64,000 nucleotides of DNA from contig NZ_JACAPR010000011.1 of the NCBI RefSeq assembly GCF_013385635.1, positions 372,001 through 436,000 of the forward strand. Direction: 5' to 3'. Position numbers and translations under genes: made by a program. Source of the stretch: Pseudomonas gingeri (GTDB lineage Bacteria > Pseudomonadota > Gammaproteobacteria > Pseudomonadales > Pseudomonadaceae). The first letter of the stretch is position 1, and every line of letters begins with the position of its first letter. The notes below the pieces were generated by a model that worked only from the letters and a program-made list of their open reading frames with translations, ran no database searches and was not told the origin of the DNA. Below are positions 18,601-26,104 of the stretch, piece by piece.

Positions 18601-21600
18601 AGGCAATCTCGACCTCAAGGCCATGGAGCTGATCAACGCCAAGGCCGAGTTCGAGATGAGCAAGGGCGGGGCCATCTCCGGCAGTCTCTCCTGGGTCTGC
18701 GGCCAGCATTGTGGCGGCCATGACTCGTTCAAGCGTGGCACGATCACCATCACCAAGGTCTTCAACGAACAGGCCATCAAGGACTCCGCGGCCTCGCGGC
18801 TGGTGGCCGGCAAGAATTTCACGGCCCAGGCGGATCGGATCGAAAATCGCTACAGCCTGATGGCGGCCAACGGCGACCTGAGCTTGACGGCGGGCAGCTT
18901 GCTCAACCAGGGGGCGGTGTCGCGGTCGGGCTACAACGTTATTCAGATAGGGACACCCGGCAGGATCGATACCGATTACTGGGACCAGATGGAATCCAGC
19001 GACGTCCCGGCGTTCAATGCCGCCGTTGCCGCCGGCCGTTTCGATGAGGCTCGTTTCAACGAACTGATCAGTCGTTCCGCCGACGATCGTTTCAGCCTGA
19101 TGAGCGACGTCACCACCTGGAGTTCTGATGGCAGCACGGTATATGCCGCGACCATCCAGGCCGGTGGCAAGGTCAGCCTGAACGTTACCCAGAACATCCA
19201 GAACGGCAGCCTGGTGGACAACACCCTGGCGCAGTTGACCGGCTCCATGGGCGATAACCAGCTGGGCGCGCGGGTCGGTGGCATCGATATCGCGGTCAAC
19301 CCGAGCAGCCCGCCGGCCCAGGCACCGAAAGACGTGACGCGGGTCGAGCATATCGCCGCCGACGGCAGTGTTGAAGTCAGCTTCGTGCCGGCGGATTTCA
19401 GCGGCTCGCCGTTCGTCTCCGTCGATCCCACGGCCCTGCCGACGTTCCGCCTGCCCCAGGGCGACTACGGCATGTTTACCCAGAGCCGCAACCCTCAGGG
19501 CCAGTACCTGATCGAGACCAACCCGCAGTTGACCAACCTGAAGAGCTTCTTCAGTTCGGACTACATGCTCGGACAATTGGGCTATGACAATCAACAGGCC
19601 TGGCGCCGACTCGGCGACGGTGGTTATGAAACCCGCCTGGTCAGCGATGCGGTCTTTGCCCAGACCGGCCAGCGCTTCCTGGCCAATGGCCTGACCAGCG
19701 ACTACGACCAGTTCCGCTACCTGATGGACAACGCCATCGCCTCGAAGGATCAGCTCAATCTGACCGTTGGTGTCGGCCTGACTTCGTCCCAGGTCGCGTC
19801 ATTGACCCACGACATCGTCTGGATGGAAGAGCGCGAAGTACAGGGCGAAAAAGTCCTGGTGCCGGTGCTTTACCTGGCGAAGGTAGACTCTCGTGACATT
19901 CGTGGCGGCAGCCTGGTCCAGGGGCGTGATGTCAGCCTGATCGCCGGGAACAACCTGGTCAGCGTCGGCACCTTGCGGGCCAGCAACGACCTCAGTGTGA
20001 TCGCCGGTGAAAGCATCTACAACGGAGGTCTGGCTGAAGCGGGTCAACATATCTCGATGATGGCCCAGGACAGCATTCGCAATGCCCTGTCCGGTGATAT
20101 CCGTGGCAACCAGGTCAGCCTGACGGCGCTGACGGGCGACATCGTCAATGACCGCACGGCCATTCTGGTGGGGGACGGCGCCGGTTATCGCACGGTGCTC
20201 GATGACGGCGGCCACATCGCCGCGACGGGGAGCCTGAGCATGATTGCCGGGCAGGATCTGACCAACAAGAGTCAGATCGGCAGCGCCGGCGATGCCCGTC
20301 TGAAGGCGGGTCGTGACATCAATCTGTTGTCGGTTGCCGACAGCAGCGAAACCCATGTCATCAAGAACGGCGGGCACAAGAACACCGTGACCACCGAGGT
20401 CAAGAACCTTGGTTCCGGGGTGAGTGCCCAGGGCGACCTGCTCCTGGAGGCCGGGCGCGATATCAACGCCGTCGCCAGTACCGCCAAGGCCGGTAAAGAC
20501 CTTGAGGTCAGCGCCGCCGGGGACATCCTGCTGACCTCGGCGGAAGATGAAAACAGCGTCGAGACCCACACCAAGAAGGGCAAGAAACGCATCGAGGAGG
20601 TCGACAGCCATACCCGCCAGGTGGCGAGCGAGTTCAGTGCCGGGGGCAACCTGACGGCGGTTGCCAAGCATGATGTGACAATAGTTTCCAGCAACCTGAA
20701 GTCCGGCGGGGATCTTGAGGTGACTGCGGGGAACGACCTGCAGTTGCTGGCGAAGCAGAACAACGACCATACCCTTTACGACATGAAGGAGAAGGGCGGC
20801 TTCGGCAATCTCAAGCTCAAGCGCGACGAAGTGACCCAGGTCACCCATGTCGGCAGCCAGATCCAGTCGGGCGGTGACCTGACGCTCAAGAGCGGCGGTG
20901 ACCAGCGTTATCAGGTGGCGAACCTGGAGAGCGGCAAGGACCTGACGCTGGACAGCGGCGGGGCGATTGTCTTCGAGGGCGTGAAGGACCTGCATGACGA
21001 GAGCCATACCAAGACCAATAACAATTCCTTCTGGAACTCCGCGAAAGGCAAGGGCAATACCGACGAGAGCCTGCGCCAGAGCCAGTTGACCGCTGCCGGC
21101 AAGATCACCATCAAGGCTGTCGAAGGCCTGAAGATCGATATCAAGCAGGTCGACCAGCAATCGGTGAGCCAGACCATCGACGCGATGGTCAAGGCCGATC
21201 CCAAGCTGGCCTGGCTCAAGGATGCCGAGCAGCGCGGCGATGTCGATTGGCGGCAGGTGAAGGAAATTCATGAATCCTTCAAGTACAACACGTCGGGGCT
21301 GGGGCCGGCATCGCAGCTGATCATCGCGATCATCATGGCGGCGGTTGTCGGGCCTGCTGTGCTGACCGCCATGGGTACTGGCGCACCATTGTTGTCGGCA
21401 GGGGTCGCGGCCGTATCCACTGGCGCCGCGACCAACGCGACGACCAGCTTTATCAACAACGGCGGAAACCTGGGGGCGGTATTCAAGGACGTGACGTCCT
21501 CGGATGCGATGAAAGGCTATGCCGTGTCATTCGCTACCGCGGGGGTGACACAAGGCCTTGGCTACAGTCCTGACAAGCTGGGTTTCAACCTGCAGAGTGC

Positions 21601-23041
21601 GCAGACCGTTGCACTGAAGGTGACGGCGGATGCCGTGATCAAGACGGCTGTTTATGGCGGTAGTTTCAAGGACAACCTTGCTAGTTCCGCGAAGGGCGCG
21701 GCGATCAGTATTGGCGGTGCAGTCGGCGCCGGGAAAATCGGCGACCTGGGGCTGGATGAAGGAAGTCTGGAGAAGATTCTCCTGCACGCGGGCCTGGGCG
21801 GGTTACTGTCGAAGGCTATGGGAGGCGATTTCAAGACAGGTGCTATTGCAGGCGGTGCCAATGAGCTTTTGCTTGGGGCGTTCGGCGATAAGTTGATGCC
21901 CAAGAACTTGATACCCGGCTCGACTGAATACATAAGAGCCGAGGCGAACTTGACGGCACTTACACAGATTGCCGGGGTGCTGGGAGCTGTGGCTTCGGGA
22001 GGAAATGCTGGTGTAGCAGCTTCAGTCGCAGAGAACGCAACGCAATATAATTTTTTGAACCATAGGGATGTTCAGGAACTGTCCGAGAAAGCGAAAAGAT
22101 GCCAGGCTGAAGGAACCTGTGATGCCCTGCAGGCGGAGGCTAATGCTCGAGATGCTGCTAATCGTAAGCGGCTCATGGAGTGCCAGGCGACGAACACTTG
22201 TGCCGAAGTTCGTGCGGAAATAGATGCTGGTTCGAAGGCCGTAGACGACTTGGTCGCTGTACTTCCGGAAGGAAAAGCTGCGGACATTCTGGGGAAATTT
22301 ACCGGGATCGGTGGTGGCAATACTCGTGACTGGACCACGGCCGGCCAACTGCACATTGAAAAAGTTGCACAGATGTTTATAAATTGGGATCCCGGTTGGG
22401 CTCCTGCCTTCGGTCAATGGTTGGATCAATCAGGATTTAATCCGTTTTCATTTAACGCCCCAGGTCTGTCGGCAACCGTTGTTCCCGGAGGAGCCAAGGG
22501 GACGTCTTCTACTTCAGCGAGTAGCGGGTATGTTGATGTTCTACCTGGAAATCCCGGTCGGCCCCGTGATGAGCCGCCGCCTGCTTCCTCATCGCTTTCC
22601 CGTGAAGGAATGCGCGAGTTTTTGGCGGCAGAGGCGGCTATTCCTAGAAATATAGTTGAGGTACCTTGGAGTGTCTGGGGAAGCTCTGTGGATAATCTCA
22701 AAATGTCATTTACCATGGATGGCGCAATGACAGCTCCCTCGGTGCGAGGAAGCTCCTCCGGGAATGCTCAGGTATTTGATGTGATAGGAAGTGCGACAGG
22801 TATTGTCAAGGTTCAATACAGTCCGTCAACTGTTGGTAAGGAAGTCCGTTCGGATCATGTTGGTGAGTATTATAAGATTACTTACAAGGATGGTAGCAAG
22901 GTGAAGGTTGTAGATCCTTATGAGTATAGGCCTACCTTCAAGAATGGAGAGCCTATTTATGATAAAAATACTATCTATTATAATCCGCAGGGAAAGAAAG
23001 TGGTGTTCGAATCCTCTAAAAACTTGTGGGTTCCGGAGTGA
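15692..23041 (+). CDS. Filamentous-hemagglutinin/CdiA-like exoprotein with variable C-terminal toxin region
   Basis: The 2449-residue TpsA protein has a long signal region with a basic N-terminus (about residues 1-48). A TPS secretion domain follows, with NPN at 116-118 and NPYG at 156-159. Several hundred residues of beta-helix hemagglutinin repeats (LDNRNGQ, LNNQGG types) run to about 950 and repeats resume from about 1400. A hydrophobic segment near 1876-1896 and Gly/Ala-rich sequence to about 2110 resemble the CdiA pre-toxin region. ENATQYNFLNHRD at about 2114 probably marks the start of the exchangeable part, from which codon usage turns AT-rich. The final 110 residues (YYKITYKDGSKVKVVDPYEY) match no toxin family I recognise. 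A small gene starts two bases after the stop and probably encodes immunity. Contact-dependent inhibition is inferred from architecture. Confidence 0.9.
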   Translation: MDVRQFAFLARQPSAVLKNREHFLGLPKRGLAFLLANVMFWQPLWAQADGIVVSAPGTTLGQAGNGVPIVNIAAPNANGLSHNQFKDYNVGANGLILNNSTNRTQSTQLGGIILGNPNFNGAAANVILNEVNGGSPSQLRGYTEVAGQSAHVIVANPYGISCNGCGFINTPRVTLSTGKAVIENGKVDHFQVDGGSISIEGAGFKAAGVDQFDLITRSARINAELYAKKLNVITGRNDVKVDDLSVVARADDGSLVPELAIDSSALGGMYAGAIRLVGTEKGVGVRLAGDMATSAGDIQIDANGKLTMAQAISSEAIKVKADSLEANGPVYAGGSLDIKTRGDLDTHKSLAAHDGIRLESGGQLSNTGSIDAGVNQDSSRNAEGDVSLLGKSVRNTGSVVASRKIEVKADQTLDNRNSQLVAADVEVGAARIDNRNGLISANSGAARVHAEEQLDNSDGKVLVGTDLVLSGGEIINRNGALIANTLTADILSLDNSLKGRVSAEAGKLKINARQDLNNHGGRLQSTTGAIEVVAANLDNREGIVVGEQLQITADKGRIDNRNGQVLARKIELLAAEIDNREQGKILAGSEGLQLVADRVLNQQGTVLAEGSPLSLLLNKGVLSNQGGTLKGADIKITAGDLDNSALNGQLGLITSLKGNLELTVDRVINRGGLVESAGNLAIDGDSLDNSGGQLRALKGDASHIALKGNLNNQGGAIVVGGNAFGLDAALLNNTGGRIEHAAQGLFSLALVSLQGSQGHVTGLGSGDWKIGAVQGVGSWQLNNGLSYTSGQALALAAGERIASAGALKFDVASLDNAGQLVSDGDVTLKLAGDLTNSGVISSLKTLDISAVNLTQNNGRLASAGDTRLTLQGTLENLGRLVADQALAIEAARINNHGTLGALKAVKLTAANGVYNDKDSLLFSGADLSVRGDSLSNFYGDIYSKGDLSFAALDDSKARLFSNLSGTVESEGNLDLKAMELINAKAEFEMSKGGAISGSLSWVCGQHCGGHDSFKRGTITITKVFNEQAIKDSAASRLVAGKNFTAQADRIENRYSLMAANGDLSLTAGSLLNQGAVSRSGYNVIQIGTPGRIDTDYWDQMESSDVPAFNAAVAAGRFDEARFNELISRSADDRFSLMSDVTTWSSDGSTVYAATIQAGGKVSLNVTQNIQNGSLVDNTLAQLTGSMGDNQLGARVGGIDIAVNPSSPPAQAPKDVTRVEHIAADGSVEVSFVPADFSGSPFVSVDPTALPTFRLPQGDYGMFTQSRNPQGQYLIETNPQLTNLKSFFSSDYMLGQLGYDNQQAWRRLGDGGYETRLVSDAVFAQTGQRFLANGLTSDYDQFRYLMDNAIASKDQLNLTVGVGLTSSQVASLTHDIVWMEEREVQGEKVLVPVLYLAKVDSRDIRGGSLVQGRDVSLIAGNNLVSVGTLRASNDLSVIAGESIYNGGLAEAGQHISMMAQDSIRNALSGDIRGNQVSLTALTGDIVNDRTAILVGDGAGYRTVLDDGGHIAATGSLSMIAGQDLTNKSQIGSAGDARLKAGRDINLLSVADSSETHVIKNGGHKNTVTTEVKNLGSGVSAQGDLLLEAGRDINAVASTAKAGKDLEVSAAGDILLTSAEDENSVETHTKKGKKRIEEVDSHTRQVASEFSAGGNLTAVAKHDVTIVSSNLKSGGDLEVTAGNDLQLLAKQNNDHTLYDMKEKGGFGNLKLKRDEVTQVTHVGSQIQSGGDLTLKSGGDQRYQVANLESGKDLTLDSGGAIVFEGVKDLHDESHTKTNNNSFWNSAKGKGNTDESLRQSQLTAAGKITIKAVEGLKIDIKQVDQQSVSQTIDAMVKADPKLAWLKDAEQRGDVDWRQVKEIHESFKYNTSGLGPASQLIIAIIMAAVVGPAVLTAMGTGAPLLSAGVAAVSTGAATNATTSFINNGGNLGAVFKDVTSSDAMKGYAVSFATAGVTQGLGYSPDKLGFNLQSAQTVALKVTADAVIKTAVYGGSFKDNLASSAKGAAISIGGAVGAGKIGDLGLDEGSLEKILLHAGLGGLLSKAMGGDFKTGAIAGGANELLLGAFGDKLMPKNLIPGSTEYIRAEANLTALTQIAGVLGAVASGGNAGVAASVAENATQYNFLNHRDVQELSEKAKRCQAEGTCDALQAEANARDAANRKRLMECQATNTCAEVRAEIDAGSKAVDDLVAVLPEGKAADILGKFTGIGGGNTRDWTTAGQLHIEKVAQMFINWDPGWAPAFGQWLDQSGFNPFSFNAPGLSATVVPGGAKGTSSTSASSGYVDVLPGNPGRPRDEPPPASSSLSREGMREFLAAEAAIPRNIVEVPWSVWGSSVDNLKMSFTMDGAMTAPSVRGSSSGNAQVFDVIGSATGIVKVQYSPSTVGKEVRSDHVGEYYKITYKDGSKVKVVDPYEYRPTFKNGEPIYDKNTIYYNPQGKKVVFESSKNLWVPE

Positions 23042-23043
23042 CC

Positions 23044-23637
23044 ATGTCAGAAAATGGTGATTTTGTTATCTCTTGGCGAGCTGGGATTGTTCCCTCGCAA
23101 TCTCTTGCGGGAATTCCTCTTGGTATATCTGTGGAAGATTTTGAAAAAAATCTTTCTCGGTATGTTATTGACGAATCGAGAGGGTTGTACAAATTTCAGG
23201 GTTCTCCTATTTTAACACTGGGGAAAGAGTTGGATTCTAATGGCGACGGGGGCTATGGGTTCTCGGTTTTTGATCGGGAGTTAACTGGTTGGCGGCTATA
23301 TTTTAGTACATCTGATCATGCGGGAGCAGATCCTCGGGCTCTTTACGTAATCGTTCGTTCCTGGAAGGTTTTTGCGGTTAAGGTGTGGATGTTTGAGAAT
23401 TTGAGGCTCGAAGAGCTGCCGGTAAATTCATATGCAGGAAAACTTCAAGAAGGTATCGGCCTCGGAGATTTGGTAAGTGAATTCTTGAAGTATACAGAGC
23501 TAGACTTCGATGATGCAGAGGAGTGGTTCTGTACGGATGAAAACTATGGTGGTTTAGAGGTTACTGGCTATGGCGGGGATTTGAGCGAAAGCCCAGATCA
23601 GACAATTAGAGCCCTGACGGTTATATCGAGATCTTGA
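23044..23637 (+). CDS. Candidate immunity protein of the CdiA-like exoprotein
   Basis: The 197-residue protein starts two bases after the exoprotein stop, with GGAG five bases before the ATG lying inside the last exoprotein codons. It is acidic and soluble with no signal peptide (MSENGDFVISWRAGIVPSQS; LGDLVSEFLKYTELDFDDAE; ends VISRS). Base composition is AT-rich like the exoprotein's last 700 bases and unlike the rest of the window, so the toxin tip and this gene look like one imported cassette. Function as immunity protein is inferred from position, size, charge and shared composition; the family itself is not recognised. It could instead be a chaperone for the exoprotein. Confidence 0.6.
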   Translation: MSENGDFVISWRAGIVPSQSLAGIPLGISVEDFEKNLSRYVIDESRGLYKFQGSPILTLGKELDSNGDGGYGFSVFDRELTGWRLYFSTSDHAGADPRALYVIVRSWKVFAVKVWMFENLRLEELPVNSYAGKLQEGIGLGDLVSEFLKYTELDFDDAEEWFCTDENYGGLEVTGYGGDLSESPDQTIRALTVISRS

Positions 23638-24016
23638 TTTGCTGGAGGGGTGAGTATTTTCAGATATCCATTACTGCATTTTCAGAGACATAACGATATA
23701 GGGTACTGTCCAGAGTGTGGGCTGGTTTCCGATCTTGCCAGAGTTCCCGTGTTCTCTGAGGGCGTGCGTGATCGCCTCCGCGATTTCTTGACGCCCAACC
23801 ATCCTGATTCTATTGGGGCGCAAGACCTTAAGTGAACTGAGAGTCCCAGCAGTTTCCACGATGGCTCATGCGCTCATGGTCTGGTGCGCACGGTGGTGCC
23901 CACGGCGTCGGGTGGCTTCGATATCGAAACCCAGCAGCCCGTTGTTCAACTCCAACAGCTGGATGGCGGGCATGGTCTGGGGCGGTAATACCAAGTTCAT
24001 TGAAAAGCAGGAGTTC
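23638..24016. other. Degraded region after the immunity gene
   Basis: No intact gene is convincing. A GTG-started frame at 23650-23835 (61 residues with GYCPECGLVSDLARVPVFSE) has GGAGGG in front but too close to the start, and may be the tail of a lost gene. On the minus strand at about 23828-23880 the frame reads ERMSHRGNCWDS before a stop, which resembles the catalytic-region signature of IS3-family transposases (SRRGNCWDN). The stretch is AT-rich to about 23850 and GC-rich after, so a recombination joint near there is likely. Confidence 0.35.
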
Positions 24017-24703
24017 ATGAATAACAGCCCGGTCATCAACTACCTCAAGGACACGCCGTTTTTCAACTGGGGCGGTAGTCCTCAGCCCACGGGGGGGGAA
24101 ATGAAGCCCAACGGCGAACTGCGCCTGTGCGCCGTGCTGGTGTGCGGCGGCCTGATCCAGGGTCTGGTGATCTACCTCTTCTTCGGCGGTTTTTCCGGCT
24201 CCTTGCTGAAAGTGGCGGTGGTGGGCGGGCTGGTATTGGGCATGGCGTACAGCCTGGCCATCTACTGGGTGGAGAACTGGCCGTCGAGGAACGGCTCGCC
24301 TGCGCGGCGCGGGTGGCGGTCGATCATTGCCGTGCCGTTCGCGGGAGGCTTGACCCTGGGCACGGTGGCTGTCGTGCTGTTCTTTGGCCAGGGAGAGGTC
24401 CTGCCGGGCTTTGTCCTGTTTTTCCTGATCGGAGCACTGCTCAGCATGCTGGTGTGCTGGCCGCTGCTCTGGCTGGTGGAGCGGTTTCTCACCACGGGCT
24501 GGCGTTACGTCATCGGCGGTGGTGCCGCCGGTCTGCTGATCTGGATCATAACCGCCATGCCGTCGGTTCTGGAGGTCTGTACGCCAGCGGCCAGGCCACC
24601 GCTGTTCTGGGCGGGGATGGCGATTTTCATCTCTATTGGCCTGGTCGCGGGAGGGCTGTACACAGTCGCCCACTGGCTCGGCAAGCGTCGGCGTGATTCT
24701 TGA
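24017..24703 (+). CDS. Polytopic membrane protein of unknown function
   Basis: The product, 228 residues from the ATG at 24017 (AGGAG three bases upstream), has six predicted hydrophobic segments, for example LCAVLVCGGLIQGLVIYLFF, VAVVGGLVLGMAYSLAIYWV and IIAVPFAGGLTLGTVAVVLF. It therefore lies in the inner membrane. The family is not recognised. A run of eight G at 24091-24098 sits between this start and a second possible start at 24101 (MKPNGELRL); the tract could slip, and if so only the start at 24101 would be unaffected. The start is uncertain. Its stop codon overlaps the -35 box of the promoter at 24700. Confidence 0.6.
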   Translation: MNNSPVINYLKDTPFFNWGGSPQPTGGEMKPNGELRLCAVLVCGGLIQGLVIYLFFGGFSGSLLKVAVVGGLVLGMAYSLAIYWVENWPSRNGSPARRGWRSIIAVPFAGGLTLGTVAVVLFFGQGEVLPGFVLFFLIGALLSMLVCWPLLWLVERFLTTGWRYVIGGGAAGLLIWIITAMPSVLEVCTPAARPPLFWAGMAIFISIGLVAGGLYTVAHWLGKRRRDS

Positions 24704-24728
24704 CGCCCAAATCCCGCCACCTTATGAT
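24700..24728 (+). promoter_or_regulatory. Candidate sigma-70 promoter ahead of the lipoprotein trio
   Basis: TTGACG (24700-24705) and TATGAT (24723-24728) are exactly 17 bases apart, close to consensus. It overlaps the stop of the membrane-protein gene and lies about 290 bases before the CsgG-family gene. The box and its surroundings match the tpsB promoter region. Confidence 0.6.
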
Positions 24729-24883
24729 GCTGCCATTAAATTGATATCAAATGTGTCGAGGGATTGTACATGTGGGTTGTCACCCTCGGGATGAGGTTCC
24801 TCGCGGCGCTGCCGTCTTGCAATACCCCCTCTTCGAAACACCTCTGTCAGATACCCGGAGCATTCGCAAACGCAGGGCAATAA
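24729..24883 (+). pseudogene. Decayed copy of the tpsB leader and start codon
   Basis: TTGATATCA, TCGAGGGAT, then CATGT, TCGGGATGAGG and CGGCGCTGC occur in the same order and spacing as upstream of and inside tpsB (TTGATATCA, TCGAGGGAT, CATGT, TCGGGACGAGG, CTGCGCTGC). The ATG at 24770 aligns with the tpsB ATG, and the first 15 residues still agree in part (FGTRLCAAL versus LGMRFLAAL). The frame stops at 24881 after 37 codons. The rest of tpsB is missing, so this is a remnant left by duplication or recombination. The remaining bases to 25018 hold no gene that I can see. Confidence 0.5.
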
Positions 24884-25018
24884 CGCATTGACCCCCGCTG
24901 AATCCAGGCTCTGTCGTTGACTGCGCCAGCGCAGACAAGCCTCGCCATGCGCCTGGCAAGCCAGTCGACTCACCCATTTCGCAATTTTCCAAAATCCGAT
25001 TTTCCAGGAGTGTACTGC

Positions 25019-25705
25019 GTGAAAAAGATGTCGCAGGTGATGGTTTCAGGGATGGCGGCACTCACGCTGGCGTCCGTTATCGGTTGTACCACCCAGGAGA
25101 CTTCCCGGGCGCTGCCGGTGCAGCAAGTCGAAAGCGTCAACCGGCCTTATGCCGGTGTCCGCACGCCGATCGCCGTCGGCAAGTTCGATAACCGTTCCAG
25201 CTATATGCGCGGGATCTTTTCCGATGGCGTCGACCGTCTCGGCGGCCAGGCCAAGACCATCCTGATTACCCACCTGCAGCAGACCAACCGCTTCAGCGTG
25301 CTGGACCGCGACAATATGGCGGAGATCCAGCAGGAAGCGGCCATCAAGTCGCAGGTGCAGAAGCTCAAGGGCGCCGATTATGTCGTCACCGGTGATGTCA
25401 CCGAGTTCGGTCGCAAGGAGACCGGCGACCAGCAGCTGTTCGGCATCCTGGGGCGCGCCAAGACCCAGGTGGCCTACGCCAAGGTCGCCCTGAACATCGT
25501 CAATATCACCACCTCCGAAGTGGTCTATTCCACCCAGGGCGCGGGTGAGTACGCCTTGTCGAACCGCGAGATCGTCGGCTTCGGCGGTACCGCCAGCTAC
25601 GACTCGACCCTCAATGGCAAGGTCCTCGACCTGGCGATGCGCGAGGCGGTGAACAAAATGGTCGATGCCATCGACAGCGGCGCCTGGAAACCGGGCCAGC
25701 ACTAA
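25019..25705 (+). CDS. CsgG/HfaB-family lipoprotein
   Basis: A GTG start at 25019 with CAGGAG nine bases upstream gives 228 residues; a longer frame lacks a signal. The N-terminus VKKMSQVMVSGMAALTLASV ends in the lipobox IGC, so the protein is a lipoprotein. The body (IAVGKFDNRSSYMRGIFSDG, FSVLDRDNMAEIQQE, GADYVVTGDVTEFGRK) is typical of the CsgG family, whose best-known member is the curli export pore. No curli genes are present. It is first of a three-gene set with DUF4810 and DUF799 lipoproteins, a combination I know from other proteobacteria, so the three probably form one outer-membrane assembly. Its exact role is not established. Confidence 0.85.
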   Translation: MKKMSQVMVSGMAALTLASVIGCTTQETSRALPVQQVESVNRPYAGVRTPIAVGKFDNRSSYMRGIFSDGVDRLGGQAKTILITHLQQTNRFSVLDRDNMAEIQQEAAIKSQVQKLKGADYVVTGDVTEFGRKETGDQQLFGILGRAKTQVAYAKVALNIVNITTSEVVYSTQGAGEYALSNREIVGFGGTASYDSTLNGKVLDLAMREAVNKMVDAIDSGAWKPGQH

Positions 25706-25735
25706 TTCATTCGATAACAGGGAGTGCCAGGGGTT

Positions 25736-26104
25736 ATGGGCAAGGTGTTCAGTTCGGCGCGGTTTGTCGCGGTAATGATGGGTGGCGCGGTGTTGGTGGG
25801 ATGTGCCCAGCAACCCAAGACGCTGTATCAGTGGGAAGGCTACGAGCCTCAGGTCTACGAGTATTTCAAAGGCGAATCCAAGGAAGCGCAGGTCGCGGCA
25901 CTGGAGGCTGATCTGCAGAAGATCAAGTCCACCAACCGCGCCGCGCCGCCGGGTTATCACGCGCAGTTGGGCCTGCTGTATGGCAGCCTGGGCAAGGACG
26001 ACCAGATGGTGCAGCAGTTCCAGACCGAGAAGGCACTGTTTCCCGAGTCGGGAACCTACATGGACTTTCTGCTGAGCAATGCACAAAAAGGAAGCAAGCC
26101 ATGA
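25736..26104 (+). CDS. DUF4810 lipoprotein
   Basis: From ATG 25736 the product has 122 residues; a GTG four codons upstream is possible. Residues 1-23 are a lipoprotein signal (FVAVMMGGAVLVGC, lipobox LVGC). The mature part reads LYQWEGYEPQVYEYFKGESK and PPGYHAQLGLLYGSLGKDDQ, typical of DUF4810 and resembling a short TPR-like helical hairpin. It is the middle gene of the CsgG-DUF4810-DUF799 set, 30 bases after the first gene and overlapping the third by ATGA. It probably acts as an accessory of the CsgG-like protein at the outer membrane. Confidence 0.85.
   Translation: MGKVFSSARFVAVMMGGAVLVGCAQQPKTLYQWEGYEPQVYEYFKGESKEAQVAALEADLQKIKSTNRAAPPGYHAQLGLLYGSLGKDDQMVQQFQTEKALFPESGTYMDFLLSNAQKGSKP

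Noticed and set aside
17531..19594. A 687-codon minus-strand frame inside the exoprotein gene
   Set aside because: It mirrors the repetitive hemagglutinin repeats and has no ribosome-binding site or domain; the plus-strand reading is well supported.
23650..23835. A 61-codon gene after the immunity gene
   Set aside because: It would use a GTG almost touching its ribosome-binding site and lies in a mixed-composition, seemingly degraded stretch; kept only as part of the remnant region.
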